A DNA stretch of 64,000 bases from Kingella potus (lineage in GTDB: Bacteria; Pseudomonadota; Gammaproteobacteria; Burkholderiales; Neisseriaceae). The notes beneath the pieces are model-generated. The model had not been told where the DNA came from. It was given only the letters and a program-made list of their open reading frames with translations, and did not search any database. Numbering within the stretch: the stretch's first letter is position 1; the number at the start of each line of letters is the position of its first letter. The translations under genes were made by a program, and so were the position numbers. Positions 17,337 to 25,645 of the stretch are shown here, in pieces. The stretch covers positions 62,001 through 126,000 of the forward strand of contig NZ_UGJJ01000003.1 in NCBI RefSeq assembly GCF_900451175.1, in the 5' to 3' direction.

Positions 17337-17975
17337 GTAGGGTGTGTCGCCCAAAGCGACGCACGCGTTTCCCGCCACGCAGCAAATCCCTCCTGGCAGC
17401 AAACCACAACCACACCCGCCGCAAGCCATACATCCCGCACCAACACCAAAGGCCGTCTGAAAACGCAGCGTATGCTTTTTCAGACGGCCTTTCCAAAAGT
17501 AGGGTGTGTCGCCCAAAGCGACGCACGCGTTCCCCGCCACGCAGCAAATCCCTCCTGGCAGTAAACCACAACCGCATCCGCCGCAAAGCCATACATCCCG
17601 CAAACACCAAAGGCCGTCTGAAAACGCAGCGTATGCTTTTCAGACGGCCTGCCCCAAAAGTAGGGTGTGCCGCCCAAAGCGACGCACGCGTTTCCCGCCA
17701 CACAGCAAATCCCGCCCAGCAGCAAGCCACAACCGCATCCGCCGCAAAGCCATACATCCCGCAAACACCAAAGGCCGTCTGAAAACGCAGCATATGCTTT
17801 TCAGACGGCCTGTCCCAAAAGTAGGGTGTCGCCCAAAGCGACGCACGCGTTCCCCGCCACAGCAAATCCCCGCCTTGCAGCAAACCACAACCACACCCGC
17901 CGCAAAGCCATACATTCCGCACAAACACCAAAGGCCGTCTGAAAACGCAGCATATGCTTTTTCAGACGGCCTCTA
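17337..17975. repeat. Tandem array of four 161-bp units with palindromes and DUS pairs
   Basis: Units begin at 17337, 17499, 17660 and 17821 (spacing 162, 161, 161). Each unit contains, in order, the type A palindrome GTAGGGTGTGTCGCCCAAAG..., the stretch CCGCCACGCAGCAAATCC, an AC-rich stretch (ACCACAACC, CCGCAAAGCCATACAT), then an inverted DUS pair around AACGCAGCGTATGC. Small differences separate the units (for example CGCC for TCGCC at 17660 and a 2-base deletion at 17821). Open frames across it are low in complexity and are not genes. Confidence 0.92.
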
Positions 17976-18000
17976 TACATCTGGCGGCGCGGGTCTCCGC

Positions 18001-19188
18001 CTATCTCCCGTCCAGCAGCTCCGCGATTTTTGCCGCCACCGCCGCCGCCGCACGGTCTTTGCCGCCGGCAGGCAGCACGGTTTCCCCGCCTTCCCCGATC
18101 AGGGTAATTTGGGTATCGCGCCCGCCCATCGCCACGGAAACGTCGTTGGCCGCAATCAGCGGAATGTTTTTTTTCAAACGCTTGGCGCGGGCGTATTCCA
18201 AAACATTGCGACTTTCGGCGGCAAAGCCGACGCAGAAAGGCGGATTCGGCAGGGCGGCGGCGGCGGCGAGAATGTCGGGGTTTTCTTCGAGTTCGATAAC
18301 GGGCGGTGCGCCGCCGCCGTCTTTTTTCAGCTTGTGTGCGGCGGCGTTTTTCACTTTGTAGTCGGCCACGGCGGCCACGGCGATGAACACGTCGCTTGCC
18401 GCCGCGCGTGCCATCACTTCGCGGTACATCGCTGCGGCACTCGGCGCGTAAACGGTTTCATACAGTCCGGCAGGCAGGGCGGCCTGCATCTGCCCGTATA
18501 CGAGCGACACCTGCGCTCCGGCGGCGCGGCAGGCGCGGGCGAGTGCCGCGCCCATGGTGCCGCTGGACAGATTGGTAATGCCGCGCACGGGGTCTATGGG
18601 TTCGAAGGTGGCTCCGGCGGTAATCAGCACCTTGCGGCCGCGCAGGCTTTTTTCCGTCCACAAATCGGGCAGCAGATCGGCAAGGGCGGCAGCTTCGGCC
18701 ATCCGCCCCTCGCCGCTTTCGCCGCAGGCCAGATCGCCCGATTCCGGCGGGAAAACGGTGATGCCGTCGGCAACAAGCTGCGCGATGTTTCTTTGGTTGG
18801 CGGGATTGCGCCACATCTGCACGTTCATCGCCGGCGCAACCGCCAGCGGGCAGTTGCGGGCGGCGGCCAGCACGGCGGGCAGGTTGTCGGCAATGCCGCA
18901 CGCGATTTTGGCGATGATGTCGGCACTGGCGGGAGCGATAAGGAAAACGTCGGCGGCACGGCCGAGGTTGATGTGCGCCATGCCGTTGCCCGCGCCGCCT
19001 TCGTGCGTGTCGCTCAAAACGGGATTGCCGCTGAGTGCCTGAAAGGTAAGCGGGGAAACAAATTCCGTGGCGGCGCGGCTCATCGCCACGCTGACTTCGT
19101 GTCCCTGTTTTTTCAACAGGCGCACAAGTTCGCAGGATTTGTAGGCGGCAATGCCGCCGCTGATGCCGAGCAGGATGTGTTTGGACAT
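18001..19188 (-). CDS. coaBC: Bifunctional phosphopantothenoylcysteine decarboxylase/synthetase
   Basis: Two consecutive steps of coenzyme A synthesis: CoaB joins cysteine to 4'-phosphopantothenate and CoaC decarboxylates the product with FMN. The start at 19188 (MSKHILLGISGGIAAYKS) gives 395 residues, the normal length. The N-terminal flavoprotein half has the active-site region in NRNIAQ/APAMNVQMW and ASADIIAKIACGIADNLP. The C-terminal synthetase half has KVLITAGATFEPIDPVRGIT and VAAVADYKVKN. It is transcribed away from an SDR gene with a 60-bp shared upstream region, and converges on the repeat array. Confidence 0.96.
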   Translation of the reverse strand: MSKHILLGISGGIAAYKSCELVRLLKKQGHEVSVAMSRAATEFVSPLTFQALSGNPVLSDTHEGGAGNGMAHINLGRAADVFLIAPASADIIAKIACGIADNLPAVLAAARNCPLAVAPAMNVQMWRNPANQRNIAQLVADGITVFPPESGDLACGESGEGRMAEAAALADLLPDLWTEKSLRGRKVLITAGATFEPIDPVRGITNLSSGTMGAALARACRAAGAQVSLVYGQMQAALPAGLYETVYAPSAAAMYREVMARAAASDVFIAVAAVADYKVKNAAAHKLKKDGGGAPPVIELEENPDILAAAAALPNPPFCVGFAAESRNVLEYARAKRLKKNIPLIAANDVSVAMGGRDTQITLIGEGGETVLPAGGKDRAAAAVAAKIAELLDGR

Positions 19189-19248
19189 GGCGGGATTCCG
19201 TTGCGGGTAAAATGGCGCGCATTGTAACGCATCGGGAAAGGACGTTTT

Positions 19249-19977
19249 ATGCGCAAACTGATCATCACCGGACATACGCGCGGGCTGGGTGCCGCACTGG
19301 CGCAGCTTTATCTGCGGCAGGGACGGCAGGTATTGGGCTTGGCACGGGGCGGGGCCGCTTGGAGGCCGTCTGAAAACCTGCGGCAGGTAAAGATAGACTT
19401 GTCCGACGGCGCAGCCCTGTCCGCGCTGCTTTCAGACGGCCTGCTGCGGGATTTTCTGGCAGGCGCGGAAGACATCCTGCTCATCAACAATGCGGCGGCG
19501 GTATCGCCCAATGCGCTTTTGGGGCGGCAGAGGCCGTCTGAAATTCTTGCCTCCGTGTCCCTGAATATTGCCGCGCCGCTGCTGCTGGCAAACGCAGTAC
19601 TGGCGGCGCGGCCGGCGGGCGTGCCGCTCGACATCCTGCACATCGGCAGCGGCGCGGGGCGCAAAAGCTACGCCGGCTGGAGCGTATATGGTGCCACCAA
19701 AGCCGCGCTCGACCACCACGCCCGCTGCATGGCGGCGGAAGGCCATGCCAAGCTGCGCGCCGTCTGCCTTGCCCCGGGCATAGTGGACACGGATATGCAG
19801 GCACAAATCCGCGCATCCGACGCGGCAGCCTTTCCCCTGCATGCGCACTTCGTATCGCTGAAAAACCAAAACAGCCTGCAAACCGCACAAGAAACAGCGG
19901 CAAAGATTGCGGCCTACATCGAATCGCCCCACTTCGGCAAAGATGCGGCAGCGGACATACGGGATATTTGTCCGTAA
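19249..19977 (+). CDS. Short-chain dehydrogenase/reductase (SDR family)
   Basis: NAD(P)-dependent oxidoreductase of 242 residues with unknown substrate. The cofactor loop is seen as ITGHTRGLGAALA (TGxxxGxG), the structural motif as INNAAA, and the catalytic Ser, Tyr and Lys as HIGSGAG and YGATKAA. The start at 19249 has AAAGGA nine bases upstream. The coding sequence contains three AG-DUS (19363-19374, 19431-19442, 19531-19542), encoding RPSEN, SDGL and RPSEI; these fall in variable loops rather than in catalytic motifs. It is divergent from coaBC. Confidence 0.9.
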   Translation: MRKLIITGHTRGLGAALAQLYLRQGRQVLGLARGGAAWRPSENLRQVKIDLSDGAALSALLSDGLLRDFLAGAEDILLINNAAAVSPNALLGRQRPSEILASVSLNIAAPLLLANAVLAARPAGVPLDILHIGSGAGRKSYAGWSVYGATKAALDHHARCMAAEGHAKLRAVCLAPGIVDTDMQAQIRASDAAAFPLHAHFVSLKNQNSLQTAQETAAKIAAYIESPHFGKDAAADIRDICP

Positions 19978-20015
19978 GCCGCACCCCCATTTCCGCCCGC
20001 CATCCGCAAAGCGGC

Positions 20016-20056
20016 AGGCCGTCTGAAAACGCGGCATCCGGCTTTTCAGACGGCCT
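20016..20056. terminator. DUS hairpin after the SDR gene
   Basis: AGGCCGTCTGAAAACGC (20016 onwards) pairs with TTTTCAGACGGCCT ending at 20056. It closes the SDR gene ahead of gyrA. Confidence 0.65.
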
Positions 20057-20113
20057 GCAAGCCTTTTGTGTTAAAATCACGCCTTATTTTTGTTCCCGCA
20101 AGCCACTCCCACC

Positions 20114-22876
20114 ATGACCGACGATACCATCCGCCACGACCACAAATTCGCCCTCGAAACCCTGCCCGTCAGCCTTGAAGACGAGATGCGCAAAAGCTAT
20201 CTCGATTATGCGATGAGCGTGATTGTCGGCCGCGCCCTGCCCGATGTGCGCGACGGATTGAAGCCCGTACACCGCCGCGTGCTCTACGCCATGCACGAGC
20301 TGAAAAACAACTGGAACGCGGCCTACAAAAAATCGGCGCGCATCGTCGGCGACGTAATCGGTAAATACCATCCGCACGGTGATTCTGCGGTATACGACAC
20401 CATCGTGCGTATGGCGCAGCCCTTTTCCATGCGCTACGTTTTAATCGACGGACAGGGCAACTTCGGCTCGGTGGACGGCGACGGCGCGGCTGCCATGCGT
20501 TACACCGAAATCCGCATGGCCAAAATCGCCCACGAAATGCTGGCCGACATCGAAGAAGAAACCGTCAACTTCGGCCCCAACTACGACGGCAGCGAACACG
20601 AGCCGCTGGTTCTGCCTACCCGCTTTCCCGCACTCCTGGTCAACGGCTCGTCCGGCATCGCCGTGGGCATGGCCACCAATATTCCGCCGCACAACCTCAC
20701 CGACACCATCAACGCCTGTCTGCGCCTCTTGGATGCGCCGGACACCGAAATCGACGAACTCATCGACATCCTGCAAGCCCCCGACTTCCCCACCGGTGCC
20801 ACGATTTACGGCCTCTCCGGCGTGCGCGAAGGCTACAAAACCGGACGCGGCCGCGTGGTGATGCGCGGCAAAACCCATATCGAACCAATCGGCAAAAACG
20901 GCGAGCGCGAAACCATCATCATCGATGAAATTCCCTATCAGGTAAACAAAGCCAAGCTGGTGGAAAAAATCGGCGAACTGGTGCGCGAAAAAACGCTGGA
21001 AGGCGTGTCCGACTTGCGCGACGAGTCAGACAAATCCGGCATGCGCGTCGTCATCGAATTGAAGCGCAACGAAAACGCCGAAGTGGTGCTCAACCAGCTC
21101 TACAAACTCACCCAGCTTCAAGACAGCTTCGGCATCAATATGGTGGCACTGGTCGACGGCCAGCCGCGCCTGCTCAATCTGAAGCAGATTTTGGCCGAAT
21201 TTCTGCGCCACCGCCGCGAAGTCGTTACCCGCCGCACCCTGTTCCGCCTGAAAAAAGCCCGCCACGAAGGCCACATTGCCGAGGGCAAGGCGGTTGCGTT
21301 GTCGAATATCGACGAAATGATCCGCCTGATTAAAGAATCCGCCGACGCGCCCGAAGCCAAAGAAAAACTGCTTGCCCGTGCATGGCGCAGCAGCCTGGTG
21401 GAAGACATGCTCGGCCGTACCGATCTCGACTTGCGCATGGCACGTCCCGAAGGCCTGAGTACCAAACTCGGCCTGCAAAGCGACGGCTACTATCTGAGCG
21501 AAATCCAAGCCGACGCAATTTTGCGTATGAGCCTGCGCAACCTCACCGGCCTCGATCAGGAAGAAATCGTAGGCGACTACAAAAACATCATGGCCAAAAT
21601 CATTGATTTTCTGGATATTCTCGCCAAGCCCGAACGCATCACACAAATCATCCGCGAAGAATTGGAAGAAACCAAAGCCAATTTCGGCGACGGGCGCAAG
21701 AGCGAAATCAACCCGTTTGGCGGCGACATTGCCGACGAAGACCTGATTCCGCAACGCGAAATGGTGGTAACGCTCACCCACGGCGGCTACATCAAAACCC
21801 AGCCGACCACCGATTACCAAGCCCAGCGGCGCGGCGGACGCGGCAAACAGGCGGCCGCCACTAAAGACGAAGACTTTATCGAAAGCCTGTTTGTCGCCAA
21901 CACCCACGATTACCTGATGTGCTTCACCAATCTCGGCAAATGCCACTGGATTAAAGTGTACAAGCTGCCCGAAGGCGGCCGCAACAGCCGTGGCCGGCCG
22001 ATTAACAACGTTATCCAATTGGAAGAAAACGAAAAAGTCAGCGCAATCTTGGCCGTGCGCGAATTCCCCGAAGACCAATACGTCTTCTTCGCCACCGCGC
22101 AGGGCATGGTGAAAAAAGTGCAGCTTTCCGCATTTAAAAACGTGCGCAGCCAAGGCATCAAAGCCATCGCGCTCAAAGATGGCGACTGCCTGGTCGGCGT
22201 GGCGCAAACCGGCGGCGCAGACGACATCATGCTGTTTTCCAATCTCGGCAAAGCCATCCGCTTTAACGAATATTGGGAAAAAACCGGCAGCGACGAAGCC
22301 GAAGATGCCGATGGCGAAAACGATCACGACGTTTCAGACAGCCCATCCGACGACGAAAACGAAGAGGGCGGCGACACCGCCGTTATCAGCGGCAAACACG
22401 GCGTGCGCCCGAGCGGACGCGGCAGCGGCGGCCTGCGCGGTATGCGTCTGCCCGCCGGCGGCCGCATCGTCAGCCTGATTACCTTTGCGCCGGAACGTGC
22501 CGGAGACGAAACCCTGCAAGTGCTTACCGCCACCGCCAACGGCTACGGCAAACGCACCCCGATTGCCGATTACAGCCGCAAAAACAAAGGCGGACAAGGC
22601 AATATTGCCATCAATACCGGCGAGCGCAACGGCGATTTGGTGGCCGCAACCCTGGTGAGCGAAAGCGACGATTTGATGCTGATTACCAGCGGCGGCGTAC
22701 TCATCCGTACCAAAGTCGGACAAATCCGCGAAACCGGCCGCGCCGCGCAAGGCGTGCGCCTGATTAATCTCGACGAGGGCGAACAGCTCGTCAGCCTCGA
22801 GCGCGTGGCCGAAGAGCCGGAAGACATCTCTATCGAGGACGAAACCGGTGCAGCGGAAAACGGTACGGAAGAATAA
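20114..22876 (+). CDS. gyrA: DNA gyrase subunit A
   Basis: Breakage-reunion subunit of gyrase, which introduces negative supercoils. The start at 20114 gives 920 residues. The catalytic tyrosine is Tyr130 (AAMRYTEIRMAKIA). The quinolone-resistance region reads GKYHPHGDSAVYDTIVRMAQ, with Ser91 and Asp95 both present, the susceptible state in Neisseria. The GyrA box is YQAQRRGGRGKQ near residue 575. The C-terminal beta-pinwheel carries an acidic insertion at about residues 727-757 (DEAEDADGENDHDVSDS and onwards), a feature also remembered from other Neisseria GyrA proteins. Flanked by DUS hairpins and transcribed alone. Confidence 0.98.
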   Translation: MTDDTIRHDHKFALETLPVSLEDEMRKSYLDYAMSVIVGRALPDVRDGLKPVHRRVLYAMHELKNNWNAAYKKSARIVGDVIGKYHPHGDSAVYDTIVRMAQPFSMRYVLIDGQGNFGSVDGDGAAAMRYTEIRMAKIAHEMLADIEEETVNFGPNYDGSEHEPLVLPTRFPALLVNGSSGIAVGMATNIPPHNLTDTINACLRLLDAPDTEIDELIDILQAPDFPTGATIYGLSGVREGYKTGRGRVVMRGKTHIEPIGKNGERETIIIDEIPYQVNKAKLVEKIGELVREKTLEGVSDLRDESDKSGMRVVIELKRNENAEVVLNQLYKLTQLQDSFGINMVALVDGQPRLLNLKQILAEFLRHRREVVTRRTLFRLKKARHEGHIAEGKAVALSNIDEMIRLIKESADAPEAKEKLLARAWRSSLVEDMLGRTDLDLRMARPEGLSTKLGLQSDGYYLSEIQADAILRMSLRNLTGLDQEEIVGDYKNIMAKIIDFLDILAKPERITQIIREELEETKANFGDGRKSEINPFGGDIADEDLIPQREMVVTLTHGGYIKTQPTTDYQAQRRGGRGKQAAATKDEDFIESLFVANTHDYLMCFTNLGKCHWIKVYKLPEGGRNSRGRPINNVIQLEENEKVSAILAVREFPEDQYVFFATAQGMVKKVQLSAFKNVRSQGIKAIALKDGDCLVGVAQTGGADDIMLFSNLGKAIRFNEYWEKTGSDEAEDADGENDHDVSDSPSDDENEEGGDTAVISGKHGVRPSGRGSGGLRGMRLPAGGRIVSLITFAPERAGDETLQVLTATANGYGKRTPIADYSRKNKGGQGNIAINTGERNGDLVAATLVSESDDLMLITSGGVLIRTKVGQIRETGRAAQGVRLINLDEGEQLVSLERVAEEPEDISIEDETGAAENGTEE

Positions 22877-22889
22877 AAACTCAACCGAA

Positions 22890-22921
22890 AGGCCGTCTGA
22901 AAACCCGTTTTCAGACGGCCT
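22890..22921. terminator. DUS hairpin after gyrA
   Basis: AGGCCGTCTGAAAACCCG pairs with CGTTTTCAGACGGCCT across a minimal loop, directly after the gyrA stop. Confidence 0.75.
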
Positions 22922-22952
22922 GAACCTTAACTTCCCGCAACATAGCCCGTTT

Positions 22953-23129
22953 ATGTATCTTTCCATGCACCGGCCTATTCAAAAGCAAGCAGATACAGAC
23001 CAGCTGTCTGATTTTTACACACCGCAACCCGGGCAGCCTGAAAACGGCGGCTACTTGGCGGTTTGCCGAAAGGGCGAGATACCATTTGAGCCATACGACC
23101 CCGATGGATATTCCGATAACGAAGACTGA
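22953..23129 (+). CDS. Small hypothetical protein
   Basis: A possible 58-residue protein (MYLSMHRPIQKQADTD... ending GYSDNED), acidic at the C-terminus, without membrane segments. No clear ribosome site. It contains GGGCAGCCTGAA (23031-23042), one base from the Kingella DUS, and lies 42 bp before a DUF4240 gene that ends in a Kingella-DUS hairpin, so both may have arrived together. I do not recognise the family; it could also be non-coding. Confidence 0.4.
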   Translation: MYLSMHRPIQKQADTDQLSDFYTPQPGQPENGGYLAVCRKGEIPFEPYDPDGYSDNED

Positions 23130-23171
23130 TATTCAGGCAGCCCTGACCATCCAAGCACAAAGAGCAAAAAG

Positions 23172-23750
23172 ATGAATGTATTTCACTCCGTATCCGAACT
23201 GATGGACGAAGCCCGCTTTTGGCAAATCATCAACCAATCGCTTGCCGAAGCCGAAGCCGCACACGAATACGGCGATGAGCAGCAAGACGCGCAAGTTGCC
23301 GCACTGACCGATGCGCTTATGGCATTGGACCGGCAGGAAATCGCCGCTTTTGAAAACCGCTTTTACCAGCTGCATTGGTTTTCTTACCGCCAAGATTTGT
23401 GGTGCGCGGCGTATTTGATGTGCGGCGGCTGCTCGGACGATGGCTTTGATTATTTCCGCTATTGGCTGGTATCGCGCGGCGAAGCGGTTTTTCAGACTGC
23501 CTTAGCCAAGCCCGATAGCTTGGCGGATTATCCGTTTGTAACCGCAGACAATGATTACTATGAATTTGAAGCCATTGCTGCCGTGGCAAACGATGTGTTT
23601 GCAGAAAAATTTGGCGGCGAGTTGTACGAATACACCGCCTTCCGTACCGAAATTCCTCAAATGGAATTTGAATGGAGCGATGAAGACCCCGAAAGCATGA
23701 AACGCATTTGCCCGAAACTGTTTGCAAAATTTAAAGAACAATGCTTTTAA
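23172..23750 (+). CDS. DUF4240 domain protein
   Basis: A 192-residue acidic cytoplasmic protein. The N-terminal half matches the DUF4240 pattern: an EARFWQIINQSL helix, LMALDRQEIAAFENRF, then the hallmark DLWCAAYLMCGGCSDDGFDY followed by FRYWLVSRGEAVF and KPDSLADYP. DUF4240 proteins have no proven function but are often scattered next to toxin-immunity genes. Base composition and DUS dialect (Kingella type at its 3' end) differ from those of gyrA and the methyltransferase gene around it, suggesting import. Confidence 0.85.
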   Translation: MNVFHSVSELMDEARFWQIINQSLAEAEAAHEYGDEQQDAQVAALTDALMALDRQEIAAFENRFYQLHWFSYRQDLWCAAYLMCGGCSDDGFDYFRYWLVSRGEAVFQTALAKPDSLADYPFVTADNDYYEFEAIAAVANDVFAEKFGGELYEYTAFRTEIPQMEFEWSDEDPESMKRICPKLFAKFKEQCF

Positions 23751-23757
23751 ATGGACT

Positions 23758-23791
23758 TTCAGGCTGCCTTTGGCAATTAAGGCAGCCTGAA
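23758..23791 (+). terminator. Hairpin made of two Kingella-dialect DUS
   Basis: TTCAGGCTGCCT at 23758-23769 pairs with AGGCAGCCTGAA at 23780-23791 around a 10-base loop. Same architecture as the AG-DUS terminators elsewhere, but both arms are the AG-king dialect. Confidence 0.75.
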
Positions 23792-24038
23792 ATCACAAAA
23801 TGTCCTTTATCATCCAAGCCATTTCGCGCCATTTCAGACCCGCTCACGCAATCATCCATACGTGGCAGACGACGCATCGTGCCGACCAACCCTGTTGGAA
23901 CAATGCAGGTGGCCGCAGCGGACGACAGGCCGTCTGAAACCCTTGCCAACAGCTCCACAACCGCATTATGCCTTCTGCAAAGCGGCATTAGCCCCAACCG
24001 GCCTCCCCTATTTTCAGACGGCCTCCCGTCCTACCGCC

Positions 24039-24818
24039 ATGAAACAAATCATCTCGCCCCACAACAGCCAACTCAAACACCTCGCCAAACTCGGCACATC
24101 CGCCAAATACCGCCGCGAATGCCGCCAGACCGTTCTCGAAGGCACACATCTGCTTGACGCGCTGCTGCAAACCGGCACACAGCCGCAACAGGTTTACCTC
24201 GCACAAAGCTGTTTGGACAAACCCGAAATACAGAATCTGCTTTCACGGATACCGCCGGCACACACCACCGCCGTCGAAGACCGCCTGCTCGCCAAAGCCT
24301 CCGCCCTTGCCGACGGCGGCAGCATCCTCAGCCTGACCGGCATCCCGGAAACCGCCGCCCCGCCGCAAAGCGGCGACTGCGTAGTGCTCGAACACATCCA
24401 AGACCCGGGCAACATCGGCACCATCCTACGCAGCGCGGCGGCGGCAGGCATATACCAAATTATTGCAGACACAGGCTGCGCCGATCTCTGGTCGCCGAAA
24501 GTGCTCCGTTCCGCCATGGGCGCACACTTTCTGCTGCGCCTCTATCCCGCCGCCGACCTGAAAGCATGGCGGCAAAGCTACGAATCCCCCCTATTCGCCA
24601 CCACCCTTGCCGAAAACAGCATCAGCCTCTACCGTATCAACCTGCGCCAACCGTGCGCCTGGCTGTTCGGCAACGAAGGCGGAGGCATTACTCCTGCCGC
24701 CGGAAACGCCGCAACGCATACGGTCAAAATCCCCATGTCCGGCGCAACCGAATCCCTCAATGTCGCCATGGCCGCCACCGTATGCCTGTTTGAACAAATG
24801 AGACAACGGCTGGGGTAA
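24039..24818 (+). CDS. TrmH/SpoU-family RNA 2'-O-methyltransferase
   Basis: SAM-dependent methyltransferase of the SPOUT class, 259 residues from the ATG at 24039, which begins MKQIISPHNSQLKHLAKLG; longer upstream frames run through a DUS-bearing spacer and are rejected. An N-terminal RNA-binding substrate domain (to about residue 100) precedes the knotted catalytic domain. SpoU motif 1 is LEHIQDPGNIGTILRSAAAA, motif 2 is WLFGNEGGGITP, and motif 3 is IPMSGATESLNVAMAATVCL. The position it methylates (rRNA or tRNA) cannot be told from sequence. The 288 bp upstream carry two AG-DUS and no gene. Confidence 0.9.
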   Translation: MKQIISPHNSQLKHLAKLGTSAKYRRECRQTVLEGTHLLDALLQTGTQPQQVYLAQSCLDKPEIQNLLSRIPPAHTTAVEDRLLAKASALADGGSILSLTGIPETAAPPQSGDCVVLEHIQDPGNIGTILRSAAAAGIYQIIADTGCADLWSPKVLRSAMGAHFLLRLYPAADLKAWRQSYESPLFATTLAENSISLYRINLRQPCAWLFGNEGGGITPAAGNAATHTVKIPMSGATESLNVAMAATVCLFEQMRQRLG

Positions 24819-24869
24819 AACGCAGGAGCCAACCTGCATCATTCGTCAAACGGCATACCATTCCATCCG

Positions 24870-24975
24870 TATATATATATATATATATAGCGGAATAAAA
24901 CAGATAAAGATACAAAACAGCAAGACGCAGACAATATGGCAAGACGTAGCAACGCCGTAGATTTTTTATTTTGTC
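24870..24975. repeat. (TA)10 run joined to a degenerate Correia-like element
   Basis: 24870-24889 is a perfect (TA)10 tract. It merges into TATAGCGGAATAAA, 12 of 14 bases like the Correia element terminus TATAGTGGATTAAA. Further in, CGCAGACAATA (from 24926) and GCAACGCCGTA (24949-24959) follow in the same order as the Correia internal sequences CGCAGACAGTA and GCAACGCCGTA. The right inverted terminus is not recognisable. Correia elements insert at TA, which fits the TA run. Confidence 0.5.
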
Positions 24976-25096
24976 CCACCACCTGTCCGCACCTGCCCAT
25001 CCAAAAGCGGGCCGTATTGTCCAAACAGGCTGAAACTGGTGCATAGCGGCCATTTCCAAACACTTCCAAGCCCTTTTCTTTTACTGCTTTACTGAA

Positions 25097-25127
25097 AGGC
25101 CGTCTGAAACAGCGTTTCAGACGGCCT
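25097..25127. repeat. DUS hairpin in the trmH-tRNA spacer
   Basis: AGGCCGTCTGAAAC pairs with GTTTCAGACGGCCT, followed by TATTATCT. The 383-bp stretch 24819-25201 contains no gene: only the TA/Correia-like element, this hairpin and the tRNA terminator. Confidence 0.7.
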
Positions 25128-25162
25128 TATTATCTGCGGATAGGCAAACAGGCTGGTACGGA

Positions 25163-25196
25163 CAAAAAAACAGCCCGAAAAATCGGGCTGTTTTTT
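25163..25196 (-). terminator. Rho-independent terminator after tRNA-Leu
   Basis: CAGCCCGA (25171-25178) and TCGGGCTG (25183-25190) form a GC-rich stem with A- and T-runs on both sides, so it can work in either direction. It lies five bases past the tRNA 3' end and should end the tpiA-secG-tRNA transcript. Confidence 0.88.
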
Positions 25197-25201
25197 CATG
25201 T

Positions 25202-25288
25202 TGGTGCCGACAGCGAGACTTGAACTCGCACGATCTAGGATCACTACCCCCTCAAGATAGCGTGTCTACCAATTTCACCATGTCGGCA
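25202..25288 (-). tRNA. tRNA-Leu (anticodon GAG)
   Basis: On the minus strand the gene runs TGCCGACATGGTGAAATTGG... to CACCA, 87 bases with an encoded CCA. The acceptor stem is TGCCGAC/GTCGGCA. The anticodon stem CTATC/GGTAG encloses the loop TTGAGGG, anticodon GAG, reading CUC and CUU codons. A long variable arm and the T-arm GCGAGTTCAAGTCTCGC mark it as a class II leucine tRNA. It follows secG by 11 bases and is probably cut out of the tpiA-secG transcript. Confidence 0.97.
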
Positions 25289-25299
25289 GAAAGACTGCT

Positions 25300-25641
25300 T
25301 TATTTTTTCACTTCACCGGAACTGTCAGACCCGGCAGGCTGTGTTTTTGTTTGGCTGCTTTGCTGTACGTTGCTGAAATCCAGCTTATGTTTGCCAGAAT
25401 GGCTGTATATATAAGTGAGAGCCAGGCAGCTCGCGAAAAACACCGCCGCTACAATATAAGTGCTGCGACTAAGGAAGTTTCCGCTACCGGCAGAACCGAA
25501 TACGCCTTGCGCACTACCGCTGCCGCTGGCAAACGAAGCACCTGCATCCGCACCTTTTCCGTGCTGCATGAGAACGAGCAGGATAATGGCTAATCCGGCA
25601 AAACCGTTCAAAATCATAATCAGGGTTTTAAATGCTTCCAT
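25300..25641 (-). CDS. secG: Preprotein translocase subunit SecG
   Basis: Small inner-membrane subunit that helps SecYEG export proteins. 113 residues with two membrane helices: LIMILNGFAGLAIILLVLM, then STYIVAAVFFASCLALTYIY, separated by the family's glycine-rich loop MQHGKGADAGASFASGSGS. The C-terminal tail is polar. It lies four bases after tpiA and before tRNA-Leu, the arrangement common in Proteobacteria. Confidence 0.96.
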   Translation of the reverse strand: MEAFKTLIMILNGFAGLAIILLVLMQHGKGADAGASFASGSGSAQGVFGSAGSGNFLSRSTYIVAAVFFASCLALTYIYSHSGKHKLDFSNVQQSSQTKTQPAGSDSSGEVKK

Positions 25642-25645
25642 AAAT

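Noticed and set aside
17480..17931. Open frames through the 161-bp repeats on both strands
   Set aside because: They consist only of translated repeat units and DUS; no ribosome site and no independent sequence.
17337..17975. CRISPR array at the tandem repeats
   Set aside because: Units are 161 bp and nearly identical throughout, without short repeats separated by unique spacers of about 30 bp; no cas genes nearby.
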